Positions 1 through 6,772 of a stretch of DNA of 13,845 nt are shown here, piece by piece. Under the pieces are notes generated by a model. The model ran no database searches and had not been told where the DNA came from. It saw nothing but the letters and a program-made list of their open reading frames with translations. The stretch's first letter is position 1. Each line of letters starts with the position of its first letter. The position numbers and the translations under genes are program-made. The stretch lies in the NCBI GenBank assembly GCA_041481445.1, contig JBGPBV010000173.1, positions 1 to 13,845 of the forward strand, in the 5' to 3' direction. Origin of the DNA: AA29 sp041481445 (GTDB lineage: Bacteria; Acidobacteriota; Vicinamibacteria; Fen-336).

Positions 1-249
1 CCCCCTGAAACCCCCCACCGCTGCGCCGCCGCTTCGCGGCGCCGCGCTCCCTGGTTGGGGGGGCACTCGCGCATCATTCGGTCTCCGCTTCGCGGCTCCC
101 CCTGAAACCCCCCACCGCTGCGCCGCCGCTTCGCGGCGCCGCGCTCCCTGGTTGGGGGGGCACTCGCGCACCATGCGCTTGGCGCTTCGCGGCCCCCCCT
201 GAAACCCCCCACCGCTGCGCCGCCCACTTCGCGGGCGCCGCGCTCCCTG
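1..249. repeat. 97-bp tandem repeat of palindromic GC-rich units (about 2.6 copies)
   Basis: Units begin at 1, 98 and 195, an exact 97-bp period, and the array probably continues left of the window. Each begins ccccctgaaacccccc, followed by a hairpin core (cgccgc-ttc-gcggcg in units 1 and 2). Units 1 and 2 then have a run of seven G that can pair with the opening C-run, giving a nested stem-loop of about 53 nt, and end with a variable stretch and a second small cgcttcgcg palindrome. Unit 3 is cut off after ctccctg and lacks the G-run. Its core is altered to gcccac-ttc-gcgggc, which still pairs as minus-strand RNA if one G-U wobble is allowed. No gene is visible in 1-291. The array lies just beyond the 3' end of the minus-strand operon. 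It resembles REP-like intergenic palindromes, but its family and function are unknown. Confidence 0.85.
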
Positions 250-291
250 ACTTCGCCCCGGCCTTCACGCGCGCGCCAAACAGGCGGCGCT

Positions 292-864
292 TCACTTCTG
301 GAACTCCACCTTCACCACGGCATCGGCGGGGGTGCCGCCGCATTCGACGGTGGCGGTGTAGCTGAGCAGGCACAGGTCCTTGTTGGTGCCGGTGATGGTC
401 TCGCCGCGAAGGTCGAGGGTCCGCGGCGTCACCGCCGTGCCCTTCTCCGGCGTCGCCACCAGCATCTCGCGCGCGGGCGGCTCCACCTTGAACGTGGCCT
501 TCTTGCCGCCGGGGCCGCTCACCACGATCTCCCGCGGATGCTTGAACCGGTCGCTGGCGGCGGCGGAGTCGTAGGTGAAGCTCAGGACCTGGCCGGCCAG
601 CGGCACGGTGCGCTTGCCCACGAGCAGGTCGCCCGATTCCGTGCGCTTGGACGCCCCCGTCATGGGGGAGGTGCCCTGCTTGTAGCTGGAGTACTCGTAG
701 GACAGCGACCAGTTCCGCAGGGTGACGCTGGTGGCGTCGCCCATCGTGACGACGATGGTGCCGCGGTCCGGCCCGTCCGCCGTCGCGACGGGCCCCGCCC
801 ACGGCGTGGCCAGGACGGCGAGCACGGCGGCGGCGAAGGCAGGGAGGCGGCGGCTCACCCTCAT
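292..864 (-). CDS. small secreted protein of unknown function
   Basis: The product is 190 aa and I do not recognise its family. An open frame extends upstream to 975, but the start at 864 gives a typical signal peptide: basic MRVSRR, a hydrophobic stretch from about residue 8 to 20, and likely cleavage after VATA near residue 29. That start also sits only 4 nt from the aldehyde dehydrogenase stop. The mature part is rich in alternating polar/hydrophobic segments ending in VVKVEFQK, suggesting a beta-sandwich. It has two cysteines (Cys165 and Cys175) close enough to form a disulfide. A purine-rich AAGGGGAG lies somewhat far upstream (about 14 nt), so translation may depend partly on coupling. 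Its position at the end of a catabolic operon suggests co-transcription but does not reveal a role. The reading frame is well supported; the function is open. Confidence 0.75.
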   Translation of the reverse strand: MRVSRRLPAFAAAVLAVLATPWAGPVATADGPDRGTIVVTMGDATSVTLRNWSLSYEYSSYKQGTSPMTGASKRTESGDLLVGKRTVPLAGQVLSFTYDSAAASDRFKHPREIVVSGPGGKKATFKVEPPAREMLVATPEKGTAVTPRTLDLRGETITGTNKDLCLLSYTATVECGGTPADAVVKVEFQK

Positions 865-868
865 CGTC

Positions 869-2392
869 TTAGTAGAGGCTCCCCTTGCGCGCCTGGCCGG
901 TGTAGTCCACGTAGACGGACTTGACCTCGGTGAAGAACTCGAGCGCGGTCTCGCCCTGCTCGCGCGGGCCCACACCCGTCCCCTTCATCCCGCCGAACGG
1001 CATCTGGGCCTCGCCCCCGGGCGTGCCGCTGTTGACGTGGACGATGCCGGTCTCGATGTGGTCGACGAACCGGAAGAGGTGGGCGGGGTCGCGGGTGAAG
1101 ATGGAGGAGGAGAGGCCGAACTTCACGCCGTTGGCCACCTCCATCGCTTCCTCGAACCCCTTGACGCGGATGACGGAGACGACGGGCCCGAAGATCTCCT
1201 CCTGGGCCAGGCGCGTCGAGGCCCGCACGTGGTCGAACACCGTCGGCTCCACGAAGTGCCCGTGGGCGCGCTCGGCATCCTGGAGCCGGCCTCCACCGCA
1301 GACGAGGGTGCCCTCCTCCCGGCCGATCTCGATGTACTTCATGTCGGTGTCGAGCTGGGAGACGTCCACCGCCGGGCCCATGTCGACGCCGCTCTCGAGG
1401 CCGTTGCCCACGCGCAGCCTGGCCGCGCGGGCGGCCAGCGCCTCCACGAACCGGTCGGCCACGGACTCCTCGACGATGACGCGCGACGTGGCGGTGCAGC
1501 GCTGCCCGGTGGAGCCGAAGGCCCCTTGCGCGGTCGACTCCATGGCCAGGTCGAGGTCGGCGTCGGCCAGCACGATCACCGGGTTCTTGCCGCCCATCTC
1601 CGCCTGGACGCGGATCATCCGCCTGGCCCCGCGCGAGTAGATCTCGGCCCCGACCTCGTTGGAGCCGGTGAAGCTGACCGCGCGCACGTCCTCGTGATCG
1701 ACGAGCGCGTTGCCGACGGTGCCTCCGGAGCCGAGCACCATGTTGAGCACGCCCTTGGGCACGCCCGCGCGCTCGAAGATCGAGACCACCGCGCTCGCGG
1801 TCTCCGGAGTCAGGGTGGCCGGCTTGAAGACCACGGTGTTGCCCGCGATCAGGGCGGGCGCGATCTTCCAGACCGGGATGGCGACGGGGAAGTTCCAGGG
1901 GGTGATGCAGGCGACCACGCCCAGGGGCTGGCGCAGCGTGTAGCAGAAGTTGTGGGGCAGCTCGGAGGGGACGGTGCTGCCGCCGATGCGCCGGCCCTCT
2001 CCCGCGGTGTACTCGAGGATGTTGATGGTGCGCTGGATCTCGCCCATCGACTCCTTGACCGTCTTGCCCTCTTCACGCGTCAGCAGCCGCGCCAGCGAGT
2101 CCTTCTCCTGGTCCATCAGGGCCTGGACCTGGAAGAGGATGCGGCCGCGCACGGGCGCCGGCGTATCGCGCCAGCCCGGGAAGGCCGCGCGGGCCGCCGC
2201 CACCGCCGCCCGGGTCTCCTCCGCGGAGGAGAGGGGCACGCGCCCCAGCACCTCGCGGGTGTCCGCCGGGTTGACGTTGGGCACGCTCCGCGTCGAGTCG
2301 GAGCCCACCCACTCCCCGGCCACGAAGTTCTGGTAGGTCTTGCCCTCGCCCTTGCCGCGCGAGGGATGGGTCGCGCTCGTCTCCGTGCTCAC
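869..2392 (-). CDS. NAD(P)-dependent aldehyde dehydrogenase, alpha-ketoglutaric-semialdehyde-dehydrogenase-like
   Basis: A full-length 507-aa member of the aldehyde dehydrogenase superfamily, oxidising an aldehyde to the acid with NAD(P)+ in the cytoplasm. Hallmarks visible are TPWNFP with Asn167, VVFKPA with cofactor-binding Lys190, FTGSNEVG (about 241-248) in the cofactor-binding fold, QAEMGGKNP with general-base Glu265, GSTGQRCTATS with nucleophile Cys299, and EEIFGPV (398-404). The GEGRRIGGSTVPS and GQRCTATSR stretches recall the YcbD/GucD alpha-ketoglutaric semialdehyde group; that subfamily call is from memory and the substrate is uncertain. The GTG start overlaps the nitrilase TGA as GTGA, so the two are probably translationally coupled. 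If the nitrilase releases beta-alanine, this enzyme could act on a semialdehyde further down that route, although malonate semialdehyde is usually handled by a different, CoA-dependent family. A sugar-acid or other omega-semialdehyde is an alternative. Confidence 0.93.
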   Translation of the reverse strand: MSTETSATHPSRGKGEGKTYQNFVAGEWVGSDSTRSVPNVNPADTREVLGRVPLSSAEETRAAVAAARAAFPGWRDTPAPVRGRILFQVQALMDQEKDSLARLLTREEGKTVKESMGEIQRTINILEYTAGEGRRIGGSTVPSELPHNFCYTLRQPLGVVACITPWNFPVAIPVWKIAPALIAGNTVVFKPATLTPETASAVVSIFERAGVPKGVLNMVLGSGGTVGNALVDHEDVRAVSFTGSNEVGAEIYSRGARRMIRVQAEMGGKNPVIVLADADLDLAMESTAQGAFGSTGQRCTATSRVIVEESVADRFVEALAARAARLRVGNGLESGVDMGPAVDVSQLDTDMKYIEIGREEGTLVCGGGRLQDAERAHGHFVEPTVFDHVRASTRLAQEEIFGPVVSVIRVKGFEEAMEVANGVKFGLSSSIFTRDPAHLFRFVDHIETGIVHVNSGTPGGEAQMPFGGMKGTGVGPREQGETALEFFTEVKSVYVDYTGQARKGSLY

Positions 2393-3258
2393 GGCTGCAC
2401 CAGCGCCGCGTAGGCGTCGGGGCGGCGGTCACGATAGAACTGCCACACCGAGCGCACCTCCTCGATGAGGTCGAGGTTGAGGTCCGCCACCACCACCGCG
2501 TCCTTGTCGCGCGGCCCCTCGGCCAGGAAGCGCCCCCGCGGATCGCAGAAGTAGCTCTGGCCGTAGAACTCGCCGATGCGCCAGGGCGCCTCCGTGCCCA
2601 CCCGGTTGATGGCGCCCACGAAGTAGCCGTTGGCCACCGCGTGCGCGGGCTGCTCCAGCTTCCAGAGGTACTCGCTGAGGCCGGCCACCGTGGCCGAGGG
2701 GTTGAAGACGATCTCCGCGCCGCCGAGGCCGAGCGCGCGCGCGCCCTCCGGGAAGTGGCGGTCGTAGCAGATGTAGACGCCGACCTTGGCGTAGGCGGTC
2801 TCGAACACGGGGTAGCCGAGGTTGCCGGGACGGAAGTAGAACTTCTCCCAGAAGCCCGGCTTGCAGTGGGGGATGTGGGTCTTGCGGTACTTGCCCAGGT
2901 ACTTCCCGTCGGCGTCGATGACGGAGGCGGTGTTGTAGTAGATGCCGGGCTGGTCCTCCTCGTAGACCGGAACCACGATCACCATCCGGTGCTTCTTCGC
3001 CAGCTTCATCATGAGCTGGGTGGTGGGACCCTCCGGGATGCGCTCGGTCAGGTGGTACCACTTCGTCTCCTGCTCGGCGCAGAAGTAGGGGCCGTAGAAG
3101 AGCTCTTGGAGACAGAGGATGCGGACCTTCTCCTTGGCCGCCTTCTCGATGAGCCGGACGTGCTTGTCGACCATCGCCTTCTTGATGGACTCGAGAGAGG
3201 AGTCCGGGCCCTTGACGTTCTGGGCCTGGATGAGACCGCAACGCACCACCCTCGGCAT
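2389..3258 (-). CDS. beta-ureidopropionase-type carbon-nitrogen hydrolase (nitrilase superfamily)
   Basis: A 289-aa single-domain nitrilase-superfamily amidohydrolase with the Glu-Lys-Cys triad: Glu52 in LCLQELFYGPYFC, Lys126 in YRKTHIP and Cys164 in ICYDRHFPEG. The segments AEIVFNPSATV, INRVGTE and EFYGQSYF, and the ending DLNLDLIEEVRSVWQF, closely recall human UPB1 and bacterial N-carbamoyl-beta-alanine amidohydrolases (sometimes named pydC). These hydrolyse N-carbamoyl-beta-alanine to beta-alanine, CO2 and ammonia, the last step of reductive uracil breakdown. The substrate is inferred, since related enzymes accept N-carbamoylputrescine or N-carbamoyl amino acids. The ATG is preceded by AAGGGAG at normal spacing. 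It is the first gene of a minus-strand operon and overlaps the dehydrogenase by 4 nt. No dihydropyrimidinase or dihydropyrimidine dehydrogenase gene lies in this window, so the pathway assignment is incomplete. Confidence 0.92.
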   Translation of the reverse strand: MPRVVRCGLIQAQNVKGPDSSLESIKKAMVDKHVRLIEKAAKEKVRILCLQELFYGPYFCAEQETKWYHLTERIPEGPTTQLMMKLAKKHRMVIVVPVYEEDQPGIYYNTASVIDADGKYLGKYRKTHIPHCKPGFWEKFYFRPGNLGYPVFETAYAKVGVYICYDRHFPEGARALGLGGAEIVFNPSATVAGLSEYLWKLEQPAHAVANGYFVGAINRVGTEAPWRIGEFYGQSYFCDPRGRFLAEGPRDKDAVVVADLNLDLIEEVRSVWQFYRDRRPDAYAALVQP

Positions 3259-3287
3259 GGGAGGCTCCCTTCGAAATGAGGACGCCT

Positions 3288-3314
3288 ATTATGCCAGCGT
3301 TTGGAATCGTCCAA
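3288..3314 (-). promoter_or_regulatory. candidate sigma70-type promoter with overlapping palindrome, upstream of the nitrilase operon
   Basis: On the minus strand a CATAAT (3288-3293) lies 15 nt downstream of TTGGAC (3309-3314), resembling -10 and -35 boxes with a slightly short spacer. The region is conspicuously AT-richer than its surroundings. The -35-like box is part of a perfect inverted repeat TTGGA-N4-TCCAA (3301-3314), a plausible operator. It falls between the stop of the fusion gene and the nitrilase ATG, the right place to drive the operon. This is pattern matching only. Confidence 0.4.
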
Positions 3315-3334
3315 TTCGAGAGGCGAGCGGACCG

Positions 3335-5398
3335 CTACTTCGCCTTGAGCCACCGGTCGAGCCAGGCGTAGGCGGCCTCCCGCATGGCCTCGGAGAACTC
3401 GTGGGGGCCCTTCTCGTAGAAGGTCCCGAGACGGTCGGCGGCGCCCGCGGCCACGTAGCCGCGGCGGCCCGCGGCCACCGTCTCCTCGATCCCGTCGATG
3501 GGGAAGATCGGGTCCTCGGAGCGCGCGGCGACCAGGAACGGGCGCGGCGCGATCAGCGCCAGCACGGCGCCGTAGTCTCCCTGCTCGGCCAGGCCGGGCA
3601 CGAACAGCGCGAAGTTGTGGAGGATGCGGTCGCGCGCGAGCGTGCGCAGGCTCCCGAAGCCGCAGCTCGACACCGCGGCCTTGATGCGCACGTCGGCCGC
3701 GGTCGTGAACAGCGTCTCCTGTCCGCCCAGGGAATGGCCGATCATGCCCAGCCGCGCCGGATCCACCTCCGGCCGCGTCTCCAGGTAGTCGAGGGCGCGC
3801 CGCGCGTCCCAGACGTACTTGCCCTGGAGGGTCTTGCCCTCGGTGAGGCGATGCAGGGCCTCGAACCGCTCGTAGCTCGCGCCCTTGAGCATGGCGGCGG
3901 GGTCCTGCCGCTCGCCAAAGCAGAGCGCGTCCGGAGCGATCGTCACGTACCCACGCCGCGCCAGCTCGAGGGCGTAGTGCTGGTCGGGCGTCGAGCCCAG
4001 GCCCGCCGGTCCGTCCTTGCCCACCTCGAACTGGCCGCCGTGCTGGTGGTGGCAGAGGACGCCGGGACGACGGCCGGTCCCGGACTTGGGAAGGAACACG
4101 AAGGCGGGGACGCGTTCCCCGGTTTCCACGGCGTAGGTCACCCGCTCGCGCACGACGTCGCCGAGGTCGACCTGATCGATGCGCTCGGGCTGGAGCGGGG
4201 GCAACGCGGCCGGGGTCTCTCCCAGCATCTGGAGGAGGCGTGCCCGGTCCAGGGCCCGCGCGGGAGCGGCGGGGCCCGTACGGGGCGGCTGCGGTCCGCC
4301 TCTCACCGCCGCCTCGATCGGTGGGGCCACGCCGGTGACGGAGCCCGCGAAGTCCTCGCCGAGCGCCGCCGCCACCGTCGCCGCGACCTGGCCCTGGGTG
4401 ACCGTGTCCGTCCGGGCGAGCTCGCCCAGAGCGGGCGTGTCCGGCCCCAGGACCGCGATCCAGATGTTCTCGGACTCCGGGATCTTCTCGCCATGGCTCT
4501 TCCACTCCACGAGCCCGCTCCCGCGGCCGTGATCGGCGGTGATCACGAACGTCGTGTGCCCGCGGTACTGGCCGATCGCCTGCATCTCCTCCCAGAGCTG
4601 CCGCGTGTACCGGTCGAAGCGCTGGGCGGCGTGCAGGTAATGGTCGTATCGCCCGGCGTGGGCCCAGTCGTCCGTCTCGCCGAGGGAGAGGTAGAGGACG
4701 CGCGGCCGCGCCGTCCGTACGTTCTCCAGAGTGGCCGCGAACGTGAACGAGTCGTGCCTCACGCCGTCCGCGGCCGGGGTCGTGTCGGCCAGGAGGGTGT
4801 TGAGGAGCGCCATCCGCTCGGGGTCGCCGGAGGACGTCATCCGGTCGAACCCGGCGTTGACGGGCACGCCGCTGCGCGCCTGGTTGATGATGAACGGGAA
4901 GACGTCCCACGAGCAGAACGCGGCGACCTTCCCGCGGTACTTCTCGCGCCCGTTCAGCCACTCGAGAACGGTCAGGTTCGGGTTCGGGCGCTTGTCGTTG
5001 CTGTCGATGCGGGGGTCGGGCTTGCCGCTGAGCAGCTCGTTGTAGCCGGGGTAGGAGAAGTTGTGCCCGTTGGTCACGCGGGCCACGCTGCCGCGGCGCA
5101 GGTTGCCGTAGAGCTGGCCCTGGCGCGCGATCACCCTCCAGACGAACGGCAAGAGAGCCTCCCGGCGCGCCTCCGGCGTCTCACGCCAGAGCTCCTGCTT
5201 GAGGGCGGCGGGGTCGGCGACACCGGCCTCCTTGGTGAGGAGCGACTCGTCCGCTCCGGCGAAGACCTCCTGCCAGCGCAGGCCGTCGGTGGTGATGAGG
5301 ACGACGTTCTCGGTGCGACGAGCGGGACCGGCCGCGGACACCACCGCCGCGGCCGCGGCCAGGGCCAGGACGGCGCCGACACGCCCCCGGAGCGCCAT
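3335..5398 (-). CDS. secreted alkaline-phosphatase-superfamily / alpha-beta hydrolase fusion protein
   Basis: A 687-aa protein with a signal peptide (residues 1 to about 22) and two hydrolase domains. Residues about 30-360 look like the alkaline phosphatase superfamily (phosphodiesterase/sulfatase/phosphoglycerate-mutase fold). They carry a first metal ligand Asp38 in ITTDGL, a probable nucleophile Ser115 in NGHNFSYPGYNELLSG, and metal ligands in GETDDWAHAGRYDHY (Asp243/Asp244, His247, His253), TADHGRG (Asp289, His290) and SHGE (His302). A Pro/Ala-rich linker (about 366-385) leads to an alpha/beta hydrolase of the dienelactone-hydrolase/acetyl-xylan-esterase type (about 410-687). That domain has Ser556 in GMIGHSLGG, likely acid Asp629 in ARSEDPIFP and His666 in KGPHEFS. 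Both catalytic sets look intact. GGAGGG lies just before the ATG. It probably acts in the periplasm or outside the cell, on an ester- and phosphate- or sulfate-bearing substrate; the substrate is unknown. Confidence 0.88.
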   Translation of the reverse strand: MALRGRVGAVLALAAAAAVVSAAGPARRTENVVLITTDGLRWQEVFAGADESLLTKEAGVADPAALKQELWRETPEARREALLPFVWRVIARQGQLYGNLRRGSVARVTNGHNFSYPGYNELLSGKPDPRIDSNDKRPNPNLTVLEWLNGREKYRGKVAAFCSWDVFPFIINQARSGVPVNAGFDRMTSSGDPERMALLNTLLADTTPAADGVRHDSFTFAATLENVRTARPRVLYLSLGETDDWAHAGRYDHYLHAAQRFDRYTRQLWEEMQAIGQYRGHTTFVITADHGRGSGLVEWKSHGEKIPESENIWIAVLGPDTPALGELARTDTVTQGQVAATVAAALGEDFAGSVTGVAPPIEAAVRGGPQPPRTGPAAPARALDRARLLQMLGETPAALPPLQPERIDQVDLGDVVRERVTYAVETGERVPAFVFLPKSGTGRRPGVLCHHQHGGQFEVGKDGPAGLGSTPDQHYALELARRGYVTIAPDALCFGERQDPAAMLKGASYERFEALHRLTEGKTLQGKYVWDARRALDYLETRPEVDPARLGMIGHSLGGQETLFTTAADVRIKAAVSSCGFGSLRTLARDRILHNFALFVPGLAEQGDYGAVLALIAPRPFLVAARSEDPIFPIDGIEETVAAGRRGYVAAGAADRLGTFYEKGPHEFSEAMREAAYAWLDRWLKAK

Positions 5399-5430
5399 GA
5401 TCCCTCCCGTGCTCGAAGGGCGGCGAGGAT

Positions 5431-5442
5431 AGCACGCGTGCT
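5431..5442. promoter_or_regulatory. 12-bp perfect palindrome in a divergent intergenic gap
   Basis: AGCACGCGTGCT is a perfect palindrome in the 50-bp space between the divergently transcribed fusion hydrolase and permease genes. A TATCCT on the minus strand (5426-5431) abuts it and could be a -10 box for the fusion gene. The position suits an operator shared by both genes, but palindromes of this length can arise by chance in GC-rich DNA. Confidence 0.3.
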
Positions 5443-5448
5443 CGTCGT

Positions 5449-6768
5449 ATGATCGGCGCCCGAATGGCGGCGAGTCCCGGGACCGACGTGGCCGGCGGGA
5501 CGGGACTCGTCCGCGCCATCGGCCGCTGGGACCTCACCGCCGCCGTCATCAACGGCGTCGTGGGCAGCGCCGTCTTCAGCCTCCCCTCGGTGCTCGCCGG
5601 CCTCACTGGCGCCTGGAGCCCGCTCACCTGCGTCCTCGGCGGGCTGGGCATCATGACCACCGTCCTGTGCATCGCGGAAGTGGCGAGCCGGTTCACGGAG
5701 GCGGGCGGCCCCTACCTGTACGTCCGCGAGGCCTTTGGCCGCGCCGCCGGGTTCCAGGCCGGGTGGCTGACCTTCTGGATCCGCGTCACGTCCGCGGCCG
5801 CGAACCTGAACGTCTTCATCGAGTACCTGGGCCCGCTGGCCCCGCCGCTGGCGCAGGGCAGCGGGCGGGCCGCGACCATGGCCGCCGTGCTCGGCCTGAT
5901 CACGGTAATCAACCTCGTCGGGGTGCGCCAGGCCACCTGGGCGGTGGACCTCCTCACCGCGGGGAAGCTGCTGCCTCTGGCCCTCCTGATCTTCATCGGG
6001 CTGCCCAAGGTGACCGCGGCCGCGCTGGCCACGCAGACGGTGGGAAAGGCGGACTGGACGCAGGCGGTCCTGCTCCTCGTCTTCGCGTACGGCGGCTTCG
6101 AGTCGCCGCTCATCGTGGCGGGAGAGGTCCGCCAGCCGCGCCGGGACACCGCGTTCGCCCTGATCGTGGGCCTGGCCGTGATCGCGACCGTCTACACGCT
6201 CGTGCAGCTCGTGGTGGTCGGCGTCGTGCCGCAGGTGGCGGGGACGAAGGCGCCGCTGGCCGCGGCCTACGGCCGGCTCCTGGGCGGCGGGGGCGTGCTG
6301 CTGATCACGGTGGGGGCGATGGTCTCGACCTACGGCCTGGCCACCGGCTCCGTGCTGGCGGCGCCGCGGCTCCTCTTCTCCATGGCCGGGCGGGGCGAGC
6401 TGCCGGCCATCCTGGCCCGTGTCCATCCGCGCTTCCGCACGCCGGACGTCGCCATCCTCGTGTACGCGGCGGTGACCCTGGGCTTTGCCCTCTACGGCAC
6501 CTTCCAGTGGAACGCGACGATCTCCGCGATCGTCCGCCTCGTGACCTACGGCCTGATCTGCGCCGCCCTCCCCGTGCTGCGCCGGCGCGGCGGCGAGCCG
6601 CCGGGGTTCCGTCTCCCGGGGGCGGCGGTGCTCGTGCCGCTGGCCCTCGCGTTCTGCCTCTGGCTACTGAGCACGCGCACCTTCACGCAGGCCTGGATCC
6701 TCGTCCTGCTCATGGTCGTGGGGGGGGGCATCGGCACCCTGAGCGCGCGGTCCCGTACGCTACAATGA
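5449..6768 (+). CDS. APC-superfamily amino acid/amine permease
   Basis: A 439-aa integral membrane protein with about 12 predicted helices (roughly 28-50, 56-80, 98-125, 141-158, 167-186, 204-225, 235-259, 281-304, 332-350, 355-376, 390-407, 412-430). The first helix holds the glycine-rich break INGVVGSAVFSLP and the sixth holds FAYGGFES (212-219) followed by VAGEVRQPRRD; both are hallmarks of the amino acid-polyamine-organocation superfamily (LeuT fold). The transported substrate cannot be told from sequence; an amino acid or amine is most likely. Neither the ATG at 5449 nor the in-frame ATG at 5464 has a good Shine-Dalgarno sequence, so the message may be leaderless or the start may be slightly wrong. 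It diverges from the fusion hydrolase gene and is followed 4 nt later by the EAL gene, probably in one transcript. Confidence 0.93.
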   Translation: MIGARMAASPGTDVAGGTGLVRAIGRWDLTAAVINGVVGSAVFSLPSVLAGLTGAWSPLTCVLGGLGIMTTVLCIAEVASRFTEAGGPYLYVREAFGRAAGFQAGWLTFWIRVTSAAANLNVFIEYLGPLAPPLAQGSGRAATMAAVLGLITVINLVGVRQATWAVDLLTAGKLLPLALLIFIGLPKVTAAALATQTVGKADWTQAVLLLVFAYGGFESPLIVAGEVRQPRRDTAFALIVGLAVIATVYTLVQLVVVGVVPQVAGTKAPLAAAYGRLLGGGGVLLITVGAMVSTYGLATGSVLAAPRLLFSMAGRGELPAILARVHPRFRTPDVAILVYAAVTLGFALYGTFQWNATISAIVRLVTYGLICAALPVLRRRGGEPPGFRLPGAAVLVPLALAFCLWLLSTRTFTQAWILVLLMVVGGGIGTLSARSRTLQ

Positions 6769-6772
6769 CCTC

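Noticed and set aside
1..210. G-quadruplex from the long G/C runs in the repeats
   Set aside because: Runs on a given strand are few and widely spaced, with only two close together; intramolecular pairing of the C-run with the G-run fits better.
1..249. CRISPR array
   Set aside because: The repeated portion is most of each 97-bp unit and is internally palindromic, there are no short repeats with unique spacers, and no cas genes are present.
74..291. Open frame through the 97-bp repeats
   Set aside because: The coding appearance comes from the repeat having no stop in that frame; the peptide is itself repetitive and continues as a shadow of the 292-864 gene.
865..975. Longer start for the small secreted protein (at 975)
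   Set aside because: The extra 37 residues are Arg/Ser-rich shadow sequence overlapping the dehydrogenase 3' end; the start at 864 gives a proper signal peptide.
722..2413. 563-codon open frame on the plus strand opposite the aldehyde dehydrogenase
   Set aside because: Its translation is low-complexity (rich in R, G, A, H, D), lies exactly antisense to a clear enzyme gene, and follows from high-GC third positions.
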